Assembly (NCBI GenBank): GCA_030035585.1
Contig: CM057462.1
Location: 100,089,234-100,153,233 of the forward strand
DNA: 64,000 bases
Origin: Dugong dugon
Taxonomy: Eukaryota > Chordata > Mammalia > Sirenia > Dugongidae
Direction: 5' to 3'
A program made the translations under genes and the position numbers. The notes under the pieces were generated by a model. That model searched no databases. It saw nothing but the letters and a program-made list of their open reading frames with translations, and had not been told where the DNA came from. How positions within the stretch are numbered: the stretch's first letter is position 1; each line of letters begins with the position of its first letter. Positions 1 through 10,298 of the stretch are shown here, piece by piece.

Positions 1-120
1 TCTGGTAATGCCCTGAATTTAGACTTCCTAACCTCTAAAACTGTGAGAAAATAAACTTTTTCTCTTTAAAGCCACCCACTTGTGGTATTTTTGCTAAGGC
101 ATCAGTAGGAAACTAAGACA
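1..120 (+). mobile_element. MaLR-type LTR, 3' end only, cut by window edge
   Basis: The stretch carries an AATAAA signal at about 50-55, the phrase 'aaagccaccca(c/t)ttgtggtattt' and a terminal TAAGACA. The LTR at 54248-54893 has the same terminus, and the LTRs at 39648-40234 and 51600-52015 have it in reverse complement. The rest of the element lies upstream of the window. Family assignment (ERVL-MaLR-like) is inference. Confidence 0.7.
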
Positions 121-269
121 TTTGAGTTGCACCTTGGAGGGTATATAGGAATTTTTCAGGTGGAAAAGAACCCAAGCTAGAGAGCAATGGAAAGTGACCT
201 GGACAGAGAGGCTATGATAAAAGATCACGTCCAAGTCTCAGGAGCTTGACTATGGCACTTTGTACAAGG

Positions 270-870
270 TATAGTAGATGTTAGAGTAGGATGATGAACA
301 AGATATGCGCAATTCCTGCCTTTGTGGAGCCTATATTTCAGGAGAGTATACAGGTGTTAAAAACATATACAGATAATTAATAATTAATAAAGATTGGGAT
401 AAGTGCTTTGAAAAAGAAGTACTGTGTACTTGGAGAATTAAATTATAGGGACTTCACCTAGTCTAATGGGTCAAGGAAGAGATAGGTAAAAAAAATGGGG
501 GAAATAAGGGAAAAAACGTTCTAGACAGAAGCAACAACACATGCAAAAGTCCCAAGGTGGGAAGGAATGCGGTGTGCTGGAGGAACTGAAGGAAGCGGGG
601 CTGGTGCTCAGAGAATAAAGGAGAGAATGGCATAAGATGAGACTGGAGAGAGGCTTGGGCAGATCACGAAGGCCTTGTAGATCGTGTTTAGGATTCTGTA
701 TTTTATCCTAAGATAAATGGGAAGCCATCAGCATGCTTTATGCAGGGGAGTAACATAGTTAGACATTTAGTAAAGCTCACCCTGCAGTGTGGAGATGAAT
801 TATAGGGGCTCAGGAATTGATAGAAGAATTCAGTTAGGAGTTAGTTGTCCAGGTGAGAGGTAAAGGTCAT
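270..870 (-). mobile_element. L2 LINE 3'-end relic
   Basis: Read on the plus strand this is the reverse complement of the L2 3' end: a block about a store of material 'cctgcctttgtggagcctatat', then 'gtgggaaggaatgcggtgtg' and 'gaaggccttgtagatcgtg', then 'gggaagccatcagcatgc'. All of these follow the order of the L2 terminal region. It is heavily diverged and non-coding now. It resumes at 1544 after unrelated sequence and an AfroSINE. Confidence 0.7.
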
Positions 871-1329
871 TAGGACGAAAGTTAGAGCTCGATGAAGTGG
901 TGCACCACCCAAGCAGCTTTCCAGGGTATCAATAATTAAGGGGCGCTAAAAAGTAGTGTAAATGCATCAACACGGAGAAGATTATATTGAATAGAATTCT
1001 TCTCGGGGAGAGTACTTGTGGTTTGAAGAAATATTTGATAGGCCACTAGGGGTAAGGGTTGAGACAGTATTCCCTCCCCCTCTTTCCAGCAAGGAACTTG
1101 CTCTAGTATTGATAGATGGTTGCCATATAAGAATGAGATTTTGTTTTGCTGACTGGGACTGGAATTGAATTACATGGGAGAACTGGAGTGGCACTGCTGC
1201 CAGTTGCCCTCCTACTGTTTTCCTTTTCCAGTGCAATAGTCTGTCTTTTTCTAAGCAAATATTTGAAAAATATTTAAAGGATATTGTTTTGAGGGGCATC
1301 AAATTATTAACCATTGTGGGATGTATAAG
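871..1329. other. Unassigned sequence between two L2 blocks
   Basis: I see no recognisable repeat, RNA gene or coding signal. It may be diverged L2 interior or an insertion too old to name. The reading frames crossing it are not supported by any motif. Confidence 0.4.
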
Positions 1330-1543
1330 GAGCCTTCGTGGTGCAGTGGTTAAACTGCTTGGCTGCTAACCAAAAGGTCAGTGGTCCAAACCCACCAGCT
1401 GCTCCACAGGAGAAAGATGTGACAGTCTGTCCCTAAAGATTTACAGCCTTGGAAAACATATGAGGCAGTTCTACTCTGTCCTGTAGGATTGCTATAAGTC
1501 ACAATCAACTCGACAGCAGTGAGTTTGGTTTTGGTTTGGTGGG
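1330..1543 (+). mobile_element. AfroSINE, long form
   Basis: A tRNA-derived SINE. The A-box-like 'gtggtgcagtggttaa' is followed by 'ggctgctaaccaaaaggtca' and a B-box-like 'ggtccaaaccc'. The long-form middle segment 'acaggagaaagatgtgacag' comes next, then 'gcagttctactctgtcct' and the tail 'tcaactcgacagcagtgag' ending in a T/G-rich stretch. The tRNA part looks most like tRNA-Asn. It interrupts an L2. Confidence 0.93.
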
Positions 1544-1725
1544 ATGGGTAAATGTCATGACCTGGCCCTCGGTAGCTTGATGGCCAAGGAGATGAAGAGA
1601 AGTGAATATATTTGGCAGGTATATTGAGTGTAAATGACTTAGCTTGGTGATGAATTAAGGAGGAAGATGGATGAAAAGGAAGAGGTAGGGTCAAGGATGA
1701 CTCCTAGATTTCTGTAGTAAAATGT
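1544..1725 (-). mobile_element. L2 LINE relic, continuation
   Basis: Contains 'gtcaaggatgactcctagat', typical of reverse-complemented L2 interior. It continues the L2 at 270-870 across the AfroSINE. Confidence 0.6.
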
Positions 1726-2019
1726 GAAATATATAACAAAGTATGAAGAGTTTTTTTTTTTTTAATTTGAATAGTAATTTGTTAAATATGTAATAAACAC
1801 CCAACAATTTTTAACTTCTGGAGGTCTTGCTGGGATGTTAACTTAAAAATCCTTTTGTTCAAATCCAGTATGATTATCTAAAAAGAGATATAATAGAGAT
1901 ACCAATTACATACAGTGAGATTTTATTAATCATACTTTCTACTTGCTTATACTGTTGAATGTCAATACAATTTTTAAGGGAAACCTAGGTATTGGACTTA
2001 TATTTGCCCCTATAATAAT
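1726..2019. other. No recognisable feature
   Basis: AT-rich sequence with a short T run near 1751. Nothing assignable. Confidence 0.4.
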
Positions 2020-2265
2020 TCAGTGGGTGCTTATTATGTACCAAGAGCCTTTCTAAGTTCTTTTGTCTAATAACTCATTGAGTTTTCACTATGAAGCAGC
2101 TACTATTGCTATCCTAATTTTATACATGAGGAAACAGAGGGGCTTATGGGTTAAATACCTTACCCAGGTGATACCTGACAAAGATATGAAGTGGTGGAAT
2201 CAGGATTTAACACAAGCAATGGGTTGCTGGAGCCCAAGTTCTTAACCACTATGCCCATTTTGTCT
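2020..2265 (-). mobile_element. MIR SINE relic
   Basis: Reverse-complement MIR order: 'tattatgtaccaagagcc', then 'tatacatgaggaaacagagg', then 'ttacccaggtgatac', then 'gaatcaggatttaacaca', then 'gttcttaaccactatgcc'. These match the core, the 'gaggaaactgag' block and the tRNA-like end of MIR. Confidence 0.8.
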
Positions 2266-2389
2266 CCTCATTATTAAGTTAAAGGATGATTATTTAATTT
2301 ACAGTTTTTGGGCATAATGAGAAGATAAAAGCTCAGATATAACAAGAAATCGCTATGAATCATTTTGTTACCTGTGGCAGTATTAATTT

Positions 2390-2402
2390 AAAATGTAGGT
2401 TT
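2390..2402. repeat. Target-site duplication, left copy
   Basis: The 13-bp word aaaatgtaggttt recurs exactly at 2761-2773 and brackets the L1 3' fragment 2403-2760. Confidence 0.85.
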
Positions 2403-2760
2403 TCCCTGGACGCTCTGTTAACCCAGAACTAAAACCATTCCTGAAGCCCACTCTTCAGACAAAGATTAGACTGGACTATAAAACATAAAATAATACTTGT
2501 GAAGAGTGTGCTTCTTAGTTCAAGCAGATACATGAGACCAAATGGGCAGCTCCGGTCTGGAGGCAGGATGAGAAGGCAGGAAGGGACAGGAACTGGTTGA
2601 ATGGACACAAGAAACCCTGGATGGAAAGGGGGGTGTGCTGTCACGTTATAGGGATTGCAACTAATGTCACGTAACAACACGTGACATACAATATTTTTGT
2701 ATGAGAAAGTAACTTGAGCTGTACATTTTCACCTAAAGTACAATAAAAAAGTAAATTAAT
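2403..2760 (+). mobile_element. 5'-truncated L1, 3'-UTR fragment
   Basis: This is the reverse complement of the 3' UTR of element C (22.04-22.37 kb). Shared blocks are 'cttcagacaaagattagac', 'gaagagtgtgcttcttag', 'gatacatgagacc' and 'gttgaatggacacaagaaa'. It ends in an A-rich tail and is flanked by a perfect 13-bp TSD, so it is an independent, strongly 5'-truncated plus-strand insertion. No ORF2 sequence remains. Confidence 0.88.
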
Positions 2761-2773
2761 AAAATGTAGGTTT
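2761..2773. repeat. Target-site duplication, right copy
   Basis: Exact repeat of 2390-2402. Confidence 0.85.
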
Positions 2774-2842
2774 TTCTCCCCCAAGCAAACATGTCCTTCA
2801 CCTCCCCTACCCACTGCCAAGTAAACCTATTATCAGAGTGCA

Positions 2843-2862
2843 ACAAGCAAGCAAGCAAGCAA
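2843..2862. repeat. (CAAG)n microsatellite
   Basis: About five units of a CAAG tetranucleotide, followed by A-rich sequence. Confidence 0.9.
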
Positions 2863-2938
2863 AGAAACAACACCACCCGTGAGAATTGTGCCTATGGGCC
2901 TTTCTTCCTATAATATAGGAACTATGATTTTAAAGGGG

Positions 2939-3302
2939 GTGTTGGTGCTTTAGTGGCAGAATTCTCACCTTCCATATTGCTATGAGTTGGAACCAACTTG
3001 ATGACACCTAACAACAGCATATGGAGATCTGGGTTCCATTCCTGGTGAATACATCTCATGCGCAGCCACCGTCCATCTGTCAGTGGAAGCTTGTATGTTG
3101 CTACGATGCTGAACGGGTTTCGGTGGTGCATCCAAACTAAGAAGGATAAGGAAGAAAAACCTGGTGATCTATTTCAGAAAAGCAGCCAATAAAAACCTTA
3201 TGGATCACAATGGTGCAATCTACAACTGATCATGGGGATGGTGCAGGACCAAGCATGGGGTTATGATGAGTTGGGGGCCACTTTGATGACAGCTAACAAG
3301 AT
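2939..3302 (+). mobile_element. tRNA-Gly-headed SINE with RTE-like body
   Basis: The head reads like tRNA-Gly: 'ttggtgctttagtggcagaa' then 'ttctcacc', with a B-box-like 'gggttccattcc' at about 3031. The body carries 'cgtccatctgtcagtggaag', 'gttgctacgatgctgaac', 'gaaaaacctggtgatcta' and 'cttatggatcacaatgg', which is the RTE-like 3' body also seen at 53595-54065. A short AfroSINE-tail-like segment (about 2978-3022) sits inside the tRNA head. Exact family name is uncertain. Confidence 0.65.
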
Positions 3303-3559
3303 CTTAAAAATATTAACATTTCTGATTTGTGACTTATAATTTTTATTTTTACCATTTAAATCAAGAGGCAATAAAAAAAAAAAGTGAAGTGAAGCTTATT
3401 GTTCCTGATTTTTGGGTCAGTTGAAAGCAAAATTGAGAATATGACCTAGATATCTGCGCTCAAATGTTTCTCAAATTTATCACCTCTCTTCTGTCCACAG
3501 AAGTGCATGCATCTAATACTGTACACTTTTTTCTCCCTCTCCACCTTAACTTAAAATTA
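3303..3559. other. Unassigned, with an A-run
   Basis: Contains an A-run at about 3372-3383 that could be a retroelement tail. No other signal. Confidence 0.35.
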
Positions 3560-3815
3560 TACAACGCTTTAAAGTTTATTCAGACTCTTTCAAATACATT
3601 ATGTCATTTGTTTTTTTATAACAACCTTGTGAGGTAGTTAAGGCAGATATTATTCCATTCTGTAGATGAGAAAACTGAGGTCAATGATATGTTAAGTAAC
3701 TTGTAATGTTCATATACAGTTCACATAGGTAATTAGTGATGGATCCAGGCCTAAAACAAACATTCTAATTCCTGGTCCAATACGCTTTGCCATTACACCA
3801 CATGGTAAAATACAG
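3560..3815 (-). mobile_element. MIR SINE relic
   Basis: Reverse-complement MIR: 'acaaccttgtgaggtagtta', then 'tgtagatgagaaaactgagg', then 'gttaagtaacttgtaatg', then 'gatggatccaggcctaa', then 'gccattacaccac'. The ERVL provirus begins immediately to its right. Confidence 0.82.
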
Positions 3816-3818
3816 GGG

Positions 3819-4338
3819 TGTGATGGTTAAGCTTGTGTGTCAACTCAGCTAGGCCGTGATTCTCAGTGGTTTGGCAGTTGTATGACGATGTGATCATCTC
3901 CATGATGGGGTCTGCTGTGAGTAGCCAATCAGTTGAAAGGGAGTTTCCTTGGGCATGTGGCCTGCATCCAATATAAGTGGATGTTCTGGCAAGTCTTGTG
4001 GGCTTTTGCTCACTCTGAATCCTGCAGATGGCTCCTGTTCATCTGACCTCTGGTTATCGGAACGTGAGCTAGCAAATTACCTGTGGTCTTGCCTGCTAAT
4101 CTTGAGATACGTTGATCTTTACAGCCTATGAGCAAGAGCCCTGCTCTCTGACCTGCTGCTCTTGGGTTCGCCAGCCCCTGTGGCTATGTGAATCAGGAGA
4201 AGCCACTATCCTGACCCATGGACTTGGGATGGTCCAGCATCTACAAATGAGTGAGCCATTTCCTTGATATAAATCTCTCTCTATATATATTTATACGCTT
4301 TACTGGTTTTGCTTCTCTAGAGAAACCAGCCTAAGACA
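3819..4338 (+). repeat. ERVL provirus 5' LTR
   Basis: Begins TGTGATGGTTAAG and ends CCTAAGACA. It is the partner of the 3' LTR at 9795-10298, sharing long runs such as 'gtagccaatcagttgaaagg' and 'cttgggttcgccagcccctg'. It has about 20 bp near 4010-4030 that the 3' LTR lacks. Confidence 0.92.
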
Positions 4339-4340
4339 TT

Positions 4341-4357
4341 TGGTACCAAAAGTGGTT
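4341..4357 (+). promoter_or_regulatory. Primer-binding site, tRNA-Leu-like
   Basis: The word tggtaccaaaagtggtt starts two bases after the 5' LTR. It matches the complement of a tRNA-Leu(UAA) 3' end at about 13 of 17 positions, from memory of that tRNA. Leucine priming is what is known for the ERVL group. Confidence 0.65.
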
Positions 4358-6124
4358 CTAGAGAAACAAAATTGTAAGGATGAGTTTTCTAAACCAGTTT
4401 TCAAGTCTGTTAAGTCTTAAAGATGTTGATGACTCTGCTTTCAATAGTAAAGAGGGCACTGCTAATGCATGGTGTAAGGTGGCAATACAAATATGCAAAA
4501 TATCACCACCAATAGACCAGGTATTGGTGAAAGGTGAGGCTCTGGGTGATCGCACGTGTGATACCTTTCTACAATTTTGTCACAATTAGAAGTATAAAAA
4601 AGCTGGTTGGTTGGTCCTACTTTTGCTAGACAAACTGCTGAAAGAAAGAGAAGAGCTCAGGGCTTCAGAGTGAAAGCTTAAGTGCCGCATAAATGACCTC
4701 AAAGTTTCCACTTGTGCTTTGAAAGAAAGTCTTATTTCTTGTAGTAACAGAGCTCATATTGTTGAAAACCAAACCCAAAGTCTTATCATAAGAGTGGCTG
4801 AATTACAACGCCAACTCAATTGCCAACCTTGACAGGTGTCTGAAGTTAAAATGAGGGCATTGATTGGGAAGAAATAGGATCCAGAAACTTGGGATGGGGA
4901 TATATGGGCAGGTAGTCAGAAAGCTGGAGAAACTGAGCCCCTAAATTCCATTGGATCATTCCTGCTAACAGAACCAGTCTTCGCGCTCCATCTGAAGAGA
5001 TTATTCTATGTCTGCCTGCTAATCCACCCTCTCCAGTAAAACCATTAGCCCCTTACCCCCCATCTAATGAGATTAACCCAGGTGTGTATAAAGAGCCTTT
5101 GTCTGAGTCATTGCCTGGGACTTTGCCTGAGGCAGATGCTTTACAAGACAATGCTGAATGTTCTCAAAACATTTTCCCACTACCTATTTTGGCTTCTAGA
5201 CCTACAACTAGATTTAAGTCTCAGCAAGCCTCAAAAGGTGAAGTACAAAGTGTGACCCAGAAGGAGCTTTACTACACTCCAAAAGAATGGCTTGACTCTT
5301 CTAATACATACAAACAGAAACCTGGGGAATATGTGTGGGAATGGCTATTAAGGATGTGGGATAATGGTGCAAGGAACATAAAGATGGATCAGTCTGAGTT
5401 TATTGATATGGGCCCACTAAGCACAGATTATTCTTTCAATATTTCAGCTTGAGAAGTTAGGAAAGGGTCTAATAGTTTATTTGGCTGGGTTGCTGAAGCA
5501 TAGATTAAGCGGAGCCTACATTAAATCAAGTTGAAGTACCTGACTTGCCTTGGTATACTGTAGAAGAAGGTATACAAAAGCTTAGGGAAATTGGCACATT
5601 AGAGTGTATTCATCAGGTTAGACACACAGACCCACATGTGTAGTGCCCAGAGGACACACCTTTTACCACAACTGTGAAGAACAAATTTGTCAAGGGAGCC
5701 CCAACATCTTTGAAGACTGCTGTGATTGCTATTTTATGTAAGTCAGATTTGACAGTGGGAACTGCACGAACTGGATTAAGACACCTAACTACAATGGGGC
5801 TGATTGGACCCTGTGGTATTAGGGGCCAAGTGGCTGCACTCAATCAACAAAGACAAGGTGGGCATGGTTACAGGTAATGGACAGCGGATTCAAAGCAGTA
5901 ATCAGAATAATCTGATTTGTATGGATTTATGGCATTGACTGCTTAGTCATGGTGTCCCTAGGAGTGAAATAGATAGGAAATCTACTAAATATTTACTTGA
6001 TCTGTACAAGCAGATAAATTCTAGGACAAGTAAATAGTGGCCTAACTTGAATCTCCAGAATAGAGTCAAGACCTCTCAATCAATTCCCAGACTTGAGTGA
6101 GTTTAGAGACCTACAGCCCCTTGA
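4358..6124 (+). pseudogene. ERVL gag relic
   Basis: The best preserved piece is at 5084-5452. It contains a proline- and serine-rich stretch followed by 'KQKPGEYVWEWLLRMWDNGA', which resembles the capsid-like part of ERVL gag. The rest (4358-5080 and 5453-6124) is open only in short pieces in different frames. Gag of this group is structural and packages the RNA. Here it cannot be translated as one protein. Assignment rests on position between primer site and protease and on the one recognisable block. Confidence 0.6.
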
Positions 6125-6420
6125 ATGAAGGGGAGGTTGGGTTCCCTTGAGGAAGGACTCCAAAACACTACCCAACCTTCCCCAAAGGATCTATGGCCTT
6201 TTACAAGAGTGACTGTTCATTGGGGAAAAGGAAATAATCAGACTTTTCAGGGCTTACTGTATGCTGGATCTGAACTGACACTAATTCCAGGTGACAAAAA
6301 ATGTCATTGTGGCCCATCAGTCAGAGTAAGGGATATGGAGGTCAGGTTATTAATGCACTTTTAGCTCATGTCCATCTCACAGTAGGTCCAGTGGGTTCCT
6401 GAATGCATCCTGTAGTGATT
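6125..6420 (+). pseudogene. ERVL protease relic
   Basis: The frame at 6125-6364 contains 'FQGLLYAGSELTLIPGDKK'. This is the retroviral aspartic protease active-site context, but the D-[TS]-G triad reads Y-A-G, so the catalytic aspartate is gone. It lies directly before the reverse transcriptase and stops before joining it. Confidence 0.75.
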
Positions 6421-6434
6421 TCCCCAATTCAGGA

Positions 6435-7235
6435 TTGAATAATTGGAATAGATATACTCAGAAACTGGCAGAACACCCACACTGGATCCCTGACAAATGG
6501 AGGAAGTGCTATTATGGTAGGAAAACCAAGTGGAAGTCATTAGAACTGCCCCTACCTAGGAAAATAGTGAACCAAAAGCAATACCGCATTCTTGGAGGGA
6601 TTGCAGAGGTTACTGCCACCATTAAAGACTTGAAGGATGTGGGGGTGGTGACTCCCACCACGTCCCCATTCAACTCACCTATTTGACCTGTGCAAAAAAC
6701 AGATAGATCTTGGAGAATGACAATGGATTATCGAAAACTTAACCAGGTGGTGACTTCAATTACAGCTGCTGTTGCAAAAGTAGTTTCATTGCTTGAGTAA
6801 ATTAATACATCTCCTGGTACCTGGTATGCAGCTATTGATTTGGCTAATACCTTTTTCTACATACCTGTTTTGAAGGACCATCAGAAGCAATTTGCTTTCA
6901 GCTGGCAAGGCTTCATTTGCCTACCTCAGGGGTACATCAACTCTCCAGCCCTATGTTATAATTTAGTCTGCAGGGACCTTGATCACCTTTCCCTTCCACA
7001 AGACATCACACTGGTCCATTACACTGATGGCATTATGCTTATGGGACTTAGTAAGGAAGAATTGTCAATGACTCTGGACTTATTGGTAGAACATTTGCAT
7101 GCTAGAGGGTAGGAAATTAATGTCACAAAAATTCAGGCACCTTCTACCTCAGTGAAATTTCTAGGTGTCCAGTGGTGTGGGGCATGTCAAGATATTCTTC
7201 TAAAGTGAATGATAAGTTATTGCATCTGGCTCCTC
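6435..7235 (+). pseudogene. ERVL reverse transcriptase relic
   Basis: Recognisable in order are the RT N-terminal entry (frame 6435-6686, with '[19 protein letters not shown]'), then after a stop '[13 protein letters not shown]' (about 6712), 'WYAAIDLANTFFYIPV' (about 6823), 'LPQGYINSPALCYNLV' (about 6921) and the catalytic box reading 'HYTDGIMLMG' (about 7015). The normal Y-x-D-D has become Y-T-D-G, so the domain would be inactive even without the stops. The connection region ends near 'VKFLGVQWCGACQDIL'. Confidence 0.88.
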
Positions 7236-8285
7236 CCACAACTGAGAAGGAGCACAACACTTAATGGGCCTCTTTGGATTTTGGAGGCAGTATATTCCTC
7301 ATTTGGGTGTGCTACTCTGGCCTACTTATCAAGTGACTCAAAAAGCTGTTAGTTTTGGGTGGGGCCCAGAACAAGAGAAGGCTGTGCAACAGGTTCAGGC
7401 TGCTGTACAAGTCGCTCTGACTCCTGGGCCATATGATCTGGGTAATCCAATGGTGCTTGAAGTGTCAGTGGCAGATAGAGATGCTGTTTAGAGTCTTTGG
7501 CAGGCCCCTATTGGTGAATCACAGCACAGACCTTTAGGATTTTGGAGAAAAGCACTGCCATCCTCTGCAGATAACTACTCTCCTTTTGAGAAACAACTTT
7601 TGGCTTGTTACTGGGCCTTAGTAGAGCCTGAACGCTTACCCATGGGACACCAAGTCACCATGCGGCCTGAGTTGCCCATCATGAACTGGGTGTTGTCTGA
7701 CCCACAGAGTCATAAAGCTGGATGTGCACAGCAGCATTATGTCATTAAGTGGAAGTGGTATATATGAGATCAAGCAGGACCTGAAGGCAGAAGTAAATTG
7801 CATGAGAAAATGGCCCAAATACTCATGTTCTTCACTCCTGTCACATTACCTTCCAACTCCCAGTCTGCACCTATGGCCTCATGGGGAGTTCCTTATGATC
7901 AGTTGACTGAAGAAGAGAAAACTGGTGCCTGATTTACATATGGTTCTGCGCGATATGCAGACACCACTGGAAAGTGGACAGCAGCAGCACTACAGCCCCT
8001 TTCTGGGACCTCCCTGAAAGACAATGGTGTAGGAAAATCTTCCCAATGGGCAGAACTCCTAGCAGTGCACCTTGTTGTTCACTTTGCTTGGAAGGAGAAA
8101 TGGCCAGATGTGTGATTATATACTAATTCATGGGCTGTGGCCAATAGTTTGGCTGGATGGTCAGGAACTTGGAAGGAACATGATTGGAAAATTGGAGAAA
8201 AGAAAATATGGGGATATTTCTTCCCATGTGAATGCTCACCAAAGGCAACCTCAGCAGAGGAGGATTTTAACAACCAAATGTATAG
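7236..8285 (+). pseudogene. ERVL connection / RNase H relic
   Basis: The frame at 7264-7491 reads 'MGLFGFWRQYIPHLGVLLWP' onward, the thumb/connection region. It continues after a stop through 'GFWRKALPSSADNYSPFEKQ' (about 7540), a typical tether/RNase H entry. The second half (about 7760-8285) is broken by frameshifts. Function in the live virus: removal of RNA from the RNA-DNA hybrid. Confidence 0.75.
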
Positions 8286-8860
8286 GATGACACTTTCTGT
8301 GGAAACCAGTCATCCTCCTTCCTCAGCCACTCCCATCATTGCTCAATGGGCTCATGAACAAAGTGGCCATGGTGACAGGGATGGAGCTTATGCATGGGCT
8401 CAGCAACACGGACTTCCACTCACCAAAGCTGACTCAGCAACAGCCACTGCTGAGTGCCCAATCTTCCAGCAGCAAAGGCCAGCACTGAGTCCCCAATATG
8501 GCACCATCCCTCGAGGTGATCAGCCAGCAACCTGGTGGCAGATTGATTACACTGGCCCGCTTTTGTCATAGAAAGGGTGTGTTTTGTTCTTACTGAAATA
8601 GACACTTGCTCTGGATATGGATTTTCTTTCCCTGCATGCAGTGATTCTCCCAGAACTACCATCTATGTACTTACAGAATGCCTTATCCACCATCATGGCA
8701 TCCCACACAGCACCACCTCAGATCAAGGGATTCACTTCACAACAAATGAGGTGTGGCAATGGGCCCATGCTCATGCAATTCATGATCTTACTATGTCCCC
8801 CATTATCCTGAAGCAGCTGGTTTGATAGAATGATGGAATGACCTTCTAAAGACACAATTA
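8286..8860 (+). pseudogene. ERVL integrase relic
   Basis: The N-terminal zinc-finger region is at about 8330-8480 ('AQWAHEQSGHGD' and 'TAECPIFQQQR'). The second cysteine of the C-x-x-C pair is replaced by F. The core shows 'WWQIDYTGPL' (first Asp, about 8536), then after a stop 'TTSDQGIHF' (second Asp, about 8718) and a final Glu near 8829 just before another stop. The frame is broken at 8569 and 8823. Confidence 0.82.
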
Positions 8861-9166
8861 CAGTGCTATCTATGTGGCAATACCTTTCAGGGTTGGGGCA
8901 GCATTCTCCAGGAGGCTGTATGTGCTCTAAATCAGAATCCAACATATGGTGCTGTTTCTCCCAGATCCAGGATTCATGGGTCCAGGAATCAAGGGGTGGA
9001 AATGGGAGTGGCACCACTCACTATTACTGCTAGTAACCCACTCCCAAAATTTTTGCTTTCTGTCCCCGTGACCTTATTCTCTGCGAGTATAGAGGTCTTA
9101 GATCCAAAGAGAGGGATGCTCCCACCTGGAGACACATCACTGATTCCACTGTGCTAGAAGCTAAGA

Positions 9167-9553
9167 ATGCCACTGCGCCAGTTTAGGCTCCTTATGCTTC
9201 TGGATCAACAGACAAAGAAGGTAGCTACTGTACTGGCTGGTGTGATTAATCCTGATTACCAAGAGGAAATTGGATTGATAATCCATAATGGAGGTAAAGA
9301 AGAGAATGTTTGGAATGCAAGAGATCCCTTAGGGCATCTCTTAGTACTACCATGCCATGTGATTAAAGTCAATGGAAAACTACAGAAGCCCAATTCCAAC
9401 ATGCCTACTAATGGCCCAGACCCTTCAGGAATGAAGGTTTGGGTCACCCCACCAGGCGAAGAACTACAACCAGCTGAGGTGCTTGCTGAGGGCAAAGGGA
9501 ATACAGAATGGTGGTGGAAGAAGGTAGTTCTAAATACAATTACAATCATGTGA
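9167..9553 (+). pseudogene. dUTPase-like domain of the ERVL provirus
   Basis: This is a 128-codon open stretch. 'VLAGVINPDYQEEIGLIIHN' resembles the dUTPase motif with a substrate-contacting Asp in a D-Y-x-(G/E)-E-I-G context, and 'DPLGHLLVLPCHVIKVNG' follows it. A dUTPase placed 3' of integrase is a hallmark of the ERVL group. The enzyme would hydrolyse dUTP during reverse transcription. The frame is the longest surviving in the provirus, but upstream stops separate it from integrase. The Met at 9167 is just the first ATG in the open stretch. Confidence 0.75.
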
Positions 9554-9783
9554 CTAGTTGCAGAAACAAGGACTGTAATTGTTATGAGTATTTCTGCTTT
9601 GTACGTGTGCATCAAATATTTTTATTTTCTTCACTTGTAAAATATAAGATGAACACAGGGCTAGTGCATATTTGGTTATATGTGGGTTCGTTGTATCATG
9701 TTAGGCACAAGTATGACTTTATAATTGTCTTTATTCAGAGATTATGTATGGTTTAAGGAGGAGTGTAGAGGTACCACGTTGAC

Positions 9784-9793
9784 AAGGGGTGGA
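9784..9793 (+). promoter_or_regulatory. Purine tract before 3' LTR
   Basis: AAGGGGTGGA lies directly upstream of the 3' LTR, where the polypurine primer for plus-strand synthesis is expected. One pyrimidine interrupts it. Confidence 0.55.
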
Positions 9794-9794
9794 C

Positions 9795-10298
9795 TGTTAC
9801 AGTTAAGTTTGTGTGTCAACTTGGCTAGGCTACGATTCTCAGTGGTTTGGCAGTCATATAATGATGTGATCACCTCCATGATGGTGTCTGCTGTGAGTAG
9901 CCAATCAGTTGAAAGGGAGTTTCCTCAGGCATGTGGCATGCATTGAATATAAGTGGGTGTTCTGGAAAGTCCTGTGGGCTTTTGCAGATTGCTCCTGTTC
10001 ATCTGACCTCCAGTTATCGGGACTTGAGCTGGCAGATTAGCTGTGGTCTTGCCTGCTGATCTTGAGACTCATTGATCTTCACAGCCTGTGAACAAGAGCC
10101 CTGCTCTCTGACCTGCTGCTCTTGGGTTCGCCAGCCCCTGTGGCTATATGAATCAGGAGAAGCCTCTATCCTGACCCACAGACTTGGGATGTTCTAGCTT
10201 CTACAACTCCATGAGCCGTTTCCTTGATGTAAATCTCTCTCTCTATATGTTTATATGCTTTACTGGTTTTGCTTCTCTAGGGAACCCAGCCTAAGACA
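9795..10298 (+). repeat. ERVL provirus 3' LTR
   Basis: Begins TGTTACAGTTAAG and ends CCTAAGACA. Counting by eye gives about 56 differences in about 500 aligned bases against the 5' LTR. Confidence 0.92.

Larger units (their letters stand above)
3819..10298 (+). mobile_element. ERVL-type (class III) endogenous retrovirus, complete but defective
   Basis: The order is 5' LTR, tRNA-Leu-like primer site, gag relic, protease, reverse transcriptase, RNase H, integrase, dUTPase-like domain, purine tract, 3' LTR. It is about 6.5 kb long. The flanking 5-mers agggg (3814-3818) and agagg (10299-10303) match 4 of 5, consistent with a 5-bp TSD. A dUTPase after integrase and the lack of any envelope frame both point to the ERVL group. 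Every gene is broken by stops and frameshifts. By eye the two LTRs differ at about 11% of positions plus one indel of about 20 bp, so the insertion is old. Confidence 0.92.

Noticed and set aside
9560-9794. Retroviral env gene in the provirus
   Set aside because: Only about 230 bp separate the dUTPase-like region from the 3' LTR, and no surface or transmembrane protein motif is present. ERVL elements normally lack env.
9725-9946. 73-codon frame at the 3' LTR
   Set aside because: It crosses the end of the provirus body into the LTR with no motif.
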